Assembly (NCBI GenBank): GCA_026993275.1
Contig: JALWUB010000066.1
Location: forward strand, 1-8,452
From: Robiginitomaculum sp.
GTDB lineage: Bacteria > Pseudomonadota > Alphaproteobacteria > Caulobacterales > Maricaulaceae
Reading direction: 5' to 3'
Length of the DNA stretch: 8,452 bases
Shown: positions 1 through 5,424 of the stretch, in pieces
Position numbering within the stretch: the first letter of the stretch is position 1
Layout of the letters: each line of letters starts with the position of its first letter
Position numbers and translations under genes: made by a program
The notes under the pieces: generated by a model
Database searches by the model: none
Seen by the model: only the letters and a program-made list of their open reading frames with translations
What the model was told of the DNA's origin: nothing

Positions 1-234
1 GAGATCGGTGGCAAGTTCGTCCCCGGCCTCGGCGCGGGCATAAAAGCGCGCCAGTGCCGCTTCCAGCCAGGTAAAGGCAATGGAGTGGAAAAACGTCATG
101 GCCGCCAGCACCAGGCCATAGCGGCCATAATCCTCCGGGCTCATCAGCCGGGTCAGCAGGAAGATACCGCCAAAGCCCGCCAGGGCCTGGGCGATATTGA
201 CCGGCAGATAGCCAAGCAGGTGCTTCCACAGCAT
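1..234 (-). CDS. Polysaccharide flippase-like membrane protein, N-terminal fragment
   Basis: The reverse strand is open from an ATG at 234-232 to the window edge, giving the first 78 residues and no stop. The peptide begins MLWKHLLGYLPVNIAQ, has hydrophobic stretches at about residues 5-28 and 41-58, and carries LLTRLMSPEDYGRYGL at residues 26-41. That matches the first two helices and first loop of Wzx/RfbX-type lipid-linked oligosaccharide flippases (MOP superfamily), which usually read 'GF..i.LltR.LsPedYG.Y'. A GAGGA ribosome binding site lies 7 nt upstream of the ATG. If the family call is right, the protein flips lipid-linked sugar repeats across the inner membrane. It is divergent from a CelD-like acetyltransferase, which fits a surface-polysaccharide locus. 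The fold assignment is fairly secure; substrate cannot be told from this fragment. Confidence 0.75.
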   Translation of the reverse strand, partial: MLWKHLLGYLPVNIAQALAGFGGIFLLTRLMSPEDYGRYGLVLAAMTFFHSIAFTWLEAALARFYARAEAGDELATDL

Positions 235-267
235 GGCGTGTCCTCGTTCTGGGGCGCTGACGCGTTG

Positions 268-299
268 TTAGGGATTTGATGATAGGACCATAGCCCTAA
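268..299. promoter_or_regulatory. Inverted repeat TTAGGG-N20-CCCTAA in a divergent intergenic region
   Basis: A perfect 6-bp inverted repeat, TTAGGG at 268-273 and CCCTAA at 294-299, lies in the 109-bp gap between the leftward flippase gene and the rightward acetyltransferase gene. The gap must hold promoters for at least one of them, and the sequence here is more AT-rich than the surroundings. I cannot match it to a known operator, and short repeats of this size can occur by chance. Confidence 0.25.
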
Positions 300-328
300 A
301 CTTGAGTGAATCCGGCGAAACTTTTGCG

Positions 329-334
329 AAGGAG
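329..334 (+). promoter_or_regulatory. Ribosome binding site AAGGAG deciding the acetyltransferase start
   Basis: AAGGAG ends 9 nt before the GTG at 344. The longer reading from TTG at 302 has no comparable site, so the GTG start is preferred. Confidence 0.6.
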
Positions 335-343
335 CCGCGCGGC

Positions 344-1423
344 GTGCACACAAAGATCAAAAGGCCCTCGGAACTGAGCGCCGCCGAGCGCGGCGCCTGG
401 CGCACCTTCACCCGGGCCGACCCGGCCCTGGCCAGTCCCTATTTTGCGCTGGAATTCGCCCTGGCCTGTGACCAGGTGCGCAGCGATACGCGCGTGGCGG
501 TGATCTCTTCGGGCGGCCAGGCCAGAGGGTTCTTGCCCTATCAGCGCGGCCCGCTGGGCTATTGCCTGCCGCTTGGCGGGCCATTGAGCGATTTTCAGGG
601 CCTGATCCAGGAGCCGGGCGCCGTTTTGGACCTGGGTGCGGTCTTGCGCGCCGCCAGCATCAGCGTGCTGCCATTTGATTTTGTGCCGCAATCGCAAGGC
701 GCCTTTGCCGGTTATTTCGAGCACGGCGAGGACAGCTATTATGCAGACCTGGCCAACGGTTTTGAGGCCTGGCATGCCGGGCGCATGGCCGGGCACAAGA
801 AAAGCCTGAAGCGCTATGCCGCCAACGCAAGGCGCATGCAGAGCAGGGTAGGGGATCTGAAATTCACTCTTGATGAGCGAAACCCCGAGGCCTTTGCGCA
901 GCTTTTGCAGTGGAAAAGCGCGCAATACCGGGCGAGCAGTTATTTCGACGTGTTTTCGGTGGACTGGACCAGCGCCCTGTTGCGCGCCCTGTGGGCGCAT
1001 CAGGGCGGGGATTTCGCTGGCCAGTTGTCAACGCTGTATGCGGGCGGGCATCTGGTGGCGGCGCATTTTGGCATGCGCACGCGCCGCGCCGCGCATTACT
1101 GGTTCCCGGCCTATGATCCGGAGTTTGCCGCCTATGGCCCCGGCCACACCCTGCTTCTGGAGTTGATCCGCGCCCATGCGCAAGACGGCGTGCAGGCGGT
1201 GCATCTGGGCACCGGCGATTACCGCTACAAGCACCAGTTTGGCGGCGCCGCGGTGACCCTGTGTTCCGGCACGGCCATGGCGCCGTCTTTCGCCGCCATG
1301 TGCCGCCAGAGTGTCAGGGGCGTGCAAAAACTGTTTGAAGCTCTGCCGCTCGGACCCGTCTCGGCCCTGCCGGGCCGGGCCTTGCGGCGGCTCGATCGCA
1401 CCATGGCATTCCGCGCCGCGTAA
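344..1423 (+). CDS. CelD/FemAB-like GNAT-fold acetyltransferase
   Basis: A 359-residue protein if read from GTG at 344, chosen because AAGGAG lies 9 nt upstream; a TTG at 302 would add 14 residues. It matches the BioF2-like/CelD acetyltransferase family (Acetyltransf_6). The basic segment from G150 (GHKKSLKRYAANARRM) resembles the family's 'K.rr.lrR..r.l' signature. HLGTGDYRYKHQFG at residues 287-300 matches its C-terminal 'lG.Gd..YK..f' motif. No signal peptide or membrane helix is evident, so it is probably cytoplasmic. Family members occur in exopolysaccharide and cellulose clusters and are thought to acylate sugars or cell-envelope precursors, but few have defined substrates. The divergent flippase-like neighbour supports a surface-polysaccharide role. 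The family call is firm; substrate and pathway are inferred. Its stop is 11 nt from the end of a convergent small gene. Confidence 0.8.
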   Translation: MHTKIKRPSELSAAERGAWRTFTRADPALASPYFALEFALACDQVRSDTRVAVISSGGQARGFLPYQRGPLGYCLPLGGPLSDFQGLIQEPGAVLDLGAVLRAASISVLPFDFVPQSQGAFAGYFEHGEDSYYADLANGFEAWHAGRMAGHKKSLKRYAANARRMQSRVGDLKFTLDERNPEAFAQLLQWKSAQYRASSYFDVFSVDWTSALLRALWAHQGGDFAGQLSTLYAGGHLVAAHFGMRTRRAAHYWFPAYDPEFAAYGPGHTLLLELIRAHAQDGVQAVHLGTGDYRYKHQFGGAAVTLCSGTAMAPSFAAMCRQSVRGVQKLFEALPLGPVSALPGRALRRLDRTMAFRAA

Positions 1424-1434
1424 AGACTTGGTGC

Positions 1435-1713
1435 TTATGCCTTGGGCGGGGCAATCAGCGCCGACAGGGCCAGCCCCAGCGCCAGATAGCACCAGGCGCA
1501 ATGGCCATAGAGCAGCAGGGCGCCGTCCTGTGCCGCGGGCGCGGCGCCGCCCAGGCACACCGCCAGATGCGCAAACGGGTCATGATAGATCGCCGCCATG
1601 GAGATGCACGAGGCGATGAAGGCCAGGCCGGCGCCAAGGGCCAGCATCCGGCGAAAGCCCATGCGGCGCCAGGCTTTCAGAGTGATTGCCAGAGGTTTTG
1701 CGCGTGATGGCAT
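1435..1713 (-). CDS. Small Cys/His-bearing membrane protein, unknown function
   Basis: A 92-residue protein I do not recognise. It starts at ATG 1713-1711, with AAAAGGG about 7 nt upstream. After a basic N-terminus (R/K-rich to residue 22) there is a hydrophobic segment at about 23-43 and another at about 71-88, suggesting two membrane helices. A loop between them contains HDPFAHLAVC (44-53), and the second helix opens with GHCAWCY (70-76), a Cys-x-x-Cys preceded by His. With C36, H44, H49, C53, H71, C72 and C75 it has several possible metal or redox ligands for its size. Codons after the first 14 are strongly G/C-ending, as in the neighbours, which argues for a real gene. It diverges from ccoN and shares its 207-bp control region, so a role linked to oxidase assembly or copper handling is possible but unproven. 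Confidence 0.65.
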   Translation of the reverse strand: MPSRAKPLAITLKAWRRMGFRRMLALGAGLAFIASCISMAAIYHDPFAHLAVCLGGAAPAAQDGALLLYGHCAWCYLALGLALSALIAPPKA

Positions 1714-1757
1714 GTCATGACCCTTTTCAGCGATGCCATGGTGTTGGCGCCGATTAT

Positions 1758-1794
1758 GGCCTGTTTTTGATGTCCGGCAAGGGCAAAACAGGCC
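1758..1794. repeat. Perfect 10-bp inverted repeat around the FNR-like box
   Basis: GGCCTGTTTT at 1758-1767 is an exact inverted match to AAAACAGGCC at 1785-1794, separated by 17 nt. It encloses the FNR-like box, and its centre (1776) is within 3 bp of that box's centre. It could be a binding site for a second dimeric regulator, a hairpin in a leader RNA, or a remnant element. No T-run follows on the plus strand, so it is not a standard terminator for a rightward transcript. No known operator was recognised. Confidence 0.55.
1767..1780 (+). promoter_or_regulatory. FNR/FixK-like box upstream of ccoN
   Basis: TTGAT-GTCC-GGCAA matches the FNR/Anr/FixK consensus TTGAT-N4-ATCAA at 8 of 10 positions, with a perfect left half-site. 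cbb3 operons in Proteobacteria are widely known to be induced at low oxygen by such regulators (FnrL, FixK, Anr). The box centre is at 1773.5. A class II arrangement (-41.5) would put the transcription start near 1815, with CATATT (1803-1808) as a fair -10 hexamer. That leaves a leader of about 105 nt before ccoN. The box could also serve the leftward small gene. The assignment rests on consensus and context. Confidence 0.55.
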
Positions 1795-1802
1795 GGGTGC
1801 GA

Positions 1803-1808
1803 CATATT
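1803..1808 (+). promoter_or_regulatory. Possible -10 element of the ccoN promoter
   Basis: CATATT matches TATAAT at 4 of 6 positions. It sits where a -10 would be expected if the FNR-like box centre is at -41.5. No convincing -35 hexamer is visible, which is normal for activator-dependent class II promoters. The placement is inferred. Confidence 0.35.
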
Positions 1809-1822
1809 AGCGCTATCTAATA
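1805..1822. promoter_or_regulatory. 18-bp palindrome, candidate operator at the ccoN promoter
   Basis: TATTAG-CGCTAT-CTAATA is a perfect 6-bp inverted repeat with a 6-bp spacer. It would overlap the predicted -10 and transcription start, a typical repressor position. The half-sites do not match an operator I can name. It is AT-rich within a GC-rich genome, which makes it stand out, but part of that is expected for a promoter. Confidence 0.4.
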
Positions 1823-1905
1823 AGATGCGGCATTTTACCCCTTGAGAATTTTCGCAAACGAGAGTTGACTGCCCGGCATGCGCCATGACTGGCTGTGATC
1901 ATTGC

Positions 1906-1913
1906 AGGGGGAG
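1906..1913 (+). promoter_or_regulatory. Ribosome binding site AGGGGGAG deciding the ccoN start
   Basis: AGGGGGAG ends 7 nt before the ATG at 1921. The in-frame ATG at 1885 would add 12 residues but has no such site, so 1921 is preferred. Confidence 0.75.
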
Positions 1914-1920
1914 CCTGAAG

Positions 1921-3573
1921 ATGAGCAATTCTGATGTCCGCAAGGGTGTGGGCCTTGATGTCATAACGCTGGGCGGGTTTTTGATCGTTTTGGATGTGAT
2001 CAGCCTGTTCCTGGCGGCCCGGACCCAGGACCCGCTGATGCGGATGCATGCCTATATCATGCTGGGCGCGTTCACGCTGGGCCTGGCCGCGCTGGCCATG
2101 CGCGCCGCCAACGGCATCACCTATGACGAAAGCCGCTATGAGGAGGGCATCGTCAAGGCCGGGGTCATCGCCACGGTGTTCTGGGGCATTGTCGGCTTTT
2201 CCGTTGGGGTCATCATTGCCGCGCAACTGGCCTTCCCCAACATGATGTATTTTCAGGATATCGGCTGGCTCAATTTTGGCCGCCTGCGGCCGCTGCACAC
2301 CTCGGCGGTGATTTTCGCCTTTGGCGGCAATGCCCTGATCGCCACCTCGTTTTATGTGGTCCAGCGCACCAACCGGGCGCGGCTGGCTGGCGGCGTATGG
2401 CCGTGGTTCGTGTTCTGGGGCTATCAATTGTTCATCGTGCTGGCCGCCACCGGCTATGTTTCGGGCATCACACAGAGCCGCGAATATGCCGAGCCGGAAT
2501 GGTATATCGACCTGTGGCTGACCATTGTCTGGGTCGCCTATCTGCTGGTGTTCCTGGGCACGCTGATGAAGCGCAAGGTCAAGCACATCTATGTGGCCAA
2601 CTGGTTCTACCTTGCCTTCATCGTCACCATCGCCATGCTGCACATCATCAACAATCTGGCGGTGCCCATCGCCTGGACCGAGCACAAGAGCTATTCGGCC
2701 TTCTCCGGCGTGCAGGATGCCATGACGCAATGGTGGTATGGCCACAATGCCGTGGGCTTCTTCCTGACCGCCGGCTTTTTGGGCATGATGTATTATTTCG
2801 TGCCCAAGCGGGCCGAGCGGCCGGTCTATTCCTACCGGCTTTCCATCGTCCACTTCTGGGCGCTGATCTTCATCTATATCTGGGCCGGGCCGCACCATCT
2901 GCACTACACGGCCCTGCCGCAATGGGCGCAGACCCTGGGCATGACCTTCTCGATCATGCTGTGGATGCCTTCCTGGGGCGGCATGATCAATGGACTGATG
3001 ACGCTGTCCGGCGCCTGGGACAAGCTGCGCACCGACCCGGTGATGCGCATGCTGGTGGTTTCGGTGGCCTTCTATGGCATGAGCACGTTTGAAGGACCGG
3101 TGATGTCGATCCGCGCCGTCAATTCCCTGTCGCACTATACCGACTGGACCATTGGCCACGTGCATTCGGGCGCGCTCGGCTGGGTCGCCTATGTCAGCTT
3201 CGGCGCGCTCTATTGCATGGTGCCGTGGCTGTGGAAGCGCAAACGGCTCTATTCCAACGACCTGGTGGAATGGCATTTCTGGATTTCCACCATCGGCATC
3301 GTTTTCTACATCACCGCCATGTGGGTCAGCGGCATCATGCAGGGGCTGATGTGGCGCGCCTATAACAGTTTCGGCTTTCTGGAATATTCCTTCGTCGAGA
3401 CCGTCAAGGCCATGCACCCCTATTACATCATCCGCATGACCGGCGGGCTGCTGTTCCTCATCGGCGCGCTGATCATGGCCTACAATTTGTGGCGCACGGC
3501 GCGCGGCGATGTGCGCAAGGGCGAAAGCGTGCCCGATGTCATGCCGGCGTCCGCCGCCATAGCCACAGCGTAA
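1921..3573 (+). CDS. ccoN: cbb3-type cytochrome c oxidase subunit I (CcoN)
   Basis: The 550-residue catalytic heme-copper oxidase subunit: it reduces O2 to water at the heme b3-CuB centre and contributes to proton pumping in the inner membrane. Ligands are all present: H126 (in RLRPLHTS) and H415 for low-spin heme b, H413 (GHVHSG) for heme b3, and H275 (WWYGHN), H325 and H326 (GPHHLHY) for CuB. Y319 lies 44 residues after H275 and 6 before H325, the same spacing as the His-Tyr crosslink of the Pseudomonas stutzeri enzyme. The protein is about 70 residues longer at the N-terminus than that enzyme, with two extra hydrophobic segments (about 12-35 and 43-60), a form common in alphaproteobacteria. 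ATG 1921 is chosen for its ribosome binding site. It is first in the operon, behind an FNR-like box. Confidence 0.98.
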   Translation: MSNSDVRKGVGLDVITLGGFLIVLDVISLFLAARTQDPLMRMHAYIMLGAFTLGLAALAMRAANGITYDESRYEEGIVKAGVIATVFWGIVGFSVGVIIAAQLAFPNMMYFQDIGWLNFGRLRPLHTSAVIFAFGGNALIATSFYVVQRTNRARLAGGVWPWFVFWGYQLFIVLAATGYVSGITQSREYAEPEWYIDLWLTIVWVAYLLVFLGTLMKRKVKHIYVANWFYLAFIVTIAMLHIINNLAVPIAWTEHKSYSAFSGVQDAMTQWWYGHNAVGFFLTAGFLGMMYYFVPKRAERPVYSYRLSIVHFWALIFIYIWAGPHHLHYTALPQWAQTLGMTFSIMLWMPSWGGMINGLMTLSGAWDKLRTDPVMRMLVVSVAFYGMSTFEGPVMSIRAVNSLSHYTDWTIGHVHSGALGWVAYVSFGALYCMVPWLWKRKRLYSNDLVEWHFWISTIGIVFYITAMWVSGIMQGLMWRAYNSFGFLEYSFVETVKAMHPYYIIRMTGGLLFLIGALIMAYNLWRTARGDVRKGESVPDVMPASAAIATA

Positions 3574-3584
3574 GGGGGAGAGCC

Positions 3585-4325
3585 ATGTCCTTGTTTTCCA
3601 GACACGTCATTCTTGAAAAGAACTCCCTGCTGCTGACCGTGGCCATCCTGATCGTGGTGTCCATAGGCGGGCTGGTGGAAATCGCGCCGCTGTTCTACAT
3701 TTCCAGCACCATCGAGAAGGTGGACGGCATGCGTCCCTACACGCCGCTGGAGCTGACCGGGCGCAACATCTATATCCGCGAGGGCTGCTATCTGTGCCAC
3801 AGCCAGATGATCCGGCCCTTGCGCGACGAGGCCGAGCGCTATGGCCATTACAGCCTTGCCGCCGAGAGCATGTATGATCACCCCTTCCAGTGGGGCTCCA
3901 AGCGCACCGGGCCGGACCTGGCCCGGGTCGGCGGCAAGTATTCCGATGCCTGGCATGTGGCGCACCTGACCGATCCGCGCGCCGTGGTGCCCGAGTCGGT
4001 GATGCCGCCCTACAAGTTTCTCAAGGACAATCTGCTCGATGGCCGCACCATTGCGGAGGACCTGAAAGCCAACAAGATTGTCGGCGTGCCCTATACCGAG
4101 GACGAGATCAAGAACGCCAGGGCCGACCTGTTTGCCCAGCTCAGTGAAGATTCGGACGATTATGAGGCCTTCATCAAGCGCTATCCGGGGGCCAATGTGC
4201 GCGACTTTGACGGCGATCCGGAGCACGCCACCGAGATGGATGCGCTGATCGCCTATCTGCAAATGCTCGGCACCCTGGTCGATTTCTCGACCTATCAGGC
4301 CGATGCCGACGAAAATCTGCGCTAG
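3585..4325 (+). CDS. ccoO: cbb3-type cytochrome c oxidase mono-heme subunit II (CcoO)
   Basis: A 246-residue membrane-anchored c-type cytochrome that passes electrons to CcoN. It has one N-terminal anchor (about residues 14-39, after a short basic start) and then a periplasmic domain. The heme c site is C68-Y-L-C71-H72 in [11 protein letters not shown], and M140 in ESVMPPY is the expected axial ligand. The C-terminal [18 protein letters not shown] stretch is a CcoO hallmark. The start at ATG 3585 follows a GGGGGAG site by 4 nt and gives the usual MSLFSRH-type N-terminus; the frame is open further upstream inside ccoN, but those starts lack support. It begins 11 nt after ccoN ends, so the two are co-transcribed. 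Confidence 0.98.
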   Translation: MSLFSRHVILEKNSLLLTVAILIVVSIGGLVEIAPLFYISSTIEKVDGMRPYTPLELTGRNIYIREGCYLCHSQMIRPLRDEAERYGHYSLAAESMYDHPFQWGSKRTGPDLARVGGKYSDAWHVAHLTDPRAVVPESVMPPYKFLKDNLLDGRTIAEDLKANKIVGVPYTEDEIKNARADLFAQLSEDSDDYEAFIKRYPGANVRDFDGDPEHATEMDALIAYLQMLGTLVDFSTYQADADENLR

Positions 4326-4334
4326 GGGGGTGTG

Positions 4335-4517
4335 ATGTCTTATGAAGCCATGGCCCATTTCGCCCAGACCTGGGGAATGCTTTATTTTGCCGCCATCTTT
4401 GCCCTGGTGCTGCTCTATGCCCTGTGGCCGGGCAATCAGAAAACCTTTGATGAAGCGGCAAAGCTCGCCATTGACGATGATGAGCCGATCCCTGCTGATG
4501 ACAGGAGGAATCCATGA
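4335..4517 (+). CDS. ccoQ: cbb3-type cytochrome oxidase small subunit (CcoQ/FixQ)
   Basis: A 60-residue protein with one membrane helix (about 11-31, TWGMLYFAAIFALVLLYALW) followed by PGNQKTFDEAAKLAIDDD, the typical CcoQ tail of helix, 'P.....F..AA..p..dd'. CcoQ is a non-catalytic subunit that stabilises the oxidase complex and, in Rhodobacter, has been linked to redox signalling. The ATG at 4335 is preferred; a GTG directly before it (4332) would add one residue. A run of six G (4325-4330) overlapping the ccoO stop serves as the ribosome binding site. Its TGA overlaps the ccoP start (ATGA), indicating translational coupling. The small size and position between ccoO and ccoP are as expected. 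Confidence 0.93.
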   Translation: MSYEAMAHFAQTWGMLYFAAIFALVLLYALWPGNQKTFDEAAKLAIDDDEPIPADDRRNP

Positions 4518-5389
4518 CTGAGCGTCCCGAAGTTGACCAACATTCCGGCACCGAGACCACCGGCCACGAGTGGGACGGCATCAAGGAGCTGAACACGCCG
4601 CTGCCGCGCTGGTGGCTGATCATCTGGGCGGGCAGCATCATCATTTCCATCATCTATATGGTGCTGATGCCGTCCTGGCCGCTGCCCTGGGCCAATACCT
4701 ATCTGAAGGGCCTGCGCCACTATTCGGAACGGGCGCATTTCGAGCAGGACATGGCCAAGCTGGCGGCCTCGCGCGGCCCCAATGAGGCGAAGCTGGCGCA
4801 AACGCCGCTGGATCAGGTCGAGAAGGATCCGGACCTGCTCAATTTCGCCATGGCCGCGGGCAAGTCCGCCTTTGGCGACAATTGCGCCACCTGCCACGGC
4901 TCCGGCGGCGTCGGCGCCAAGGGATTCCCGGCGCTGGTCGATGATGACTGGCTGTGGGGCGGCACGCTGGAGGACATCAAATACACCATCACCAATGGCA
5001 TCCGCTCCACCGGCGACAATACGCGCTTCTCGCAAATGCCGGCCTTTGGCCGCGATGGCATGCTGACTCCTCAGCAGATCAACGATCTGGTCGAATATGT
5101 GGTGCACCTGTCAGGGCGCGAGGCCGATGCCGCTGCCGTGGCGCGGGCCAAGCCCCTGTTCGAGGACAATTGCGCCGTCTGCCATGGCGAGGACGGCAAA
5201 GGCACGCGCGCGCTGGGCGCGCCCAACCTGACCGACGCCATCTGGCTCTATGGCGGTGACCGGGACACGATCCGCGAAACCATCACCAATGCCCGTCAGG
5301 GCGTCATGCCGACCTGGGGCGGAAAGCTGCCGCCCTGGCAGATTGATGCGCTGACGATTTATGTCCATTCACTTGGCGGCGGGGAATAG
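4514..5389 (+). CDS. ccoP: cbb3-type cytochrome c oxidase di-heme subunit III (CcoP)
   Basis: A 291-residue di-heme c-type cytochrome that receives electrons from soluble or membrane cytochrome c and hands them to CcoO. The N-terminal motif EWDGIKELNTPLPRWW (19-34) is diagnostic of CcoP and leads into a single membrane helix (about 33-53). Two cytochrome c domains follow. The first has C124-A-T-C127-H128 with M175 (SQMPAFG) as likely axial ligand; the second has C220-A-V-C223-H224 with M265 (GVMPTWGG). AGGAGG at 4503-4508 lies 5 nt before the ATG, which overlaps the ccoQ stop. All heme ligands are present and length is normal. A short GC-rich hairpin spans its stop codon. Confidence 0.98.
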   Translation: MTERPEVDQHSGTETTGHEWDGIKELNTPLPRWWLIIWAGSIIISIIYMVLMPSWPLPWANTYLKGLRHYSERAHFEQDMAKLAASRGPNEAKLAQTPLDQVEKDPDLLNFAMAAGKSAFGDNCATCHGSGGVGAKGFPALVDDDWLWGGTLEDIKYTITNGIRSTGDNTRFSQMPAFGRDGMLTPQQINDLVEYVVHLSGREADAAAVARAKPLFEDNCAVCHGEDGKGTRALGAPNLTDAIWLYGGDRDTIRETITNARQGVMPTWGGKLPPWQIDALTIYVHSLGGGE

Positions 5390-5397
5390 CCCCCGCC
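5378..5397 (+). terminator. Hairpin over the ccoP stop codon (weak attenuator or mRNA-stability candidate)
   Basis: GGCGGGG (5378-5384) pairs perfectly with CCCCGCC (5391-5397) around a 6-nt loop containing most of the ccoP TAG. No T-run follows, so it is not a standard intrinsic terminator. Such a hairpin between structural and assembly genes could slow 3' decay or reduce read-through into ccoG. This is inference from structure only. Confidence 0.3.
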
Positions 5398-5414
5398 ACG
5401 CCGACCCTGGGCCT

Positions 5415-5419
5415 GGAGG
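5415..5419 (+). promoter_or_regulatory. Ribosome binding site GGAGG supporting the TTG start of ccoG
   Basis: GGAGG ends 5 nt before TTG 5425. No ATG or GTG is available in this frame upstream of the conserved LYQKRVPVYPK segment, so this site supports the rare start codon. Confidence 0.65.
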
Positions 5420-5424
5420 CCGAT

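Noticed and set aside
296..1000. Leftward 234-codon frame antisense to the acetyltransferase
   Set aside because: Shadow of the forward gene; no domain and no start context.
1424..1434. Intrinsic terminator between the convergent acetyltransferase and small membrane gene
   Set aside because: The 11-nt gap has no stem and no T-run.
1842..1857. TTGAGAATTTTCGCAA as a second FNR box
   Set aside because: The TTG/CAA ends are 10 nt apart rather than the spacing needed for TTGAT-N4-ATCAA, and the inner bases do not match.
1677..1886. Leftward 69-codon frame across the ccoN promoter region
   Set aside because: It covers the FNR-like box and palindromes and overlaps the better supported small gene at 1435-1713; AT-rich codons do not fit the genome.
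1885..1920. Upstream ATG start for ccoN adding 12 residues
   Set aside because: No ribosome binding site precedes it, while ATG 1921 has AGGGGGAG at ideal distance.
1813..3417. Long leftward reading frame (534 codons) antisense to ccoN
   Set aside because: It mirrors the G/C-ending codons of ccoN, is rich in His, Gly and Pro with no recognisable domain, and ccoN is unambiguous on the other strand.
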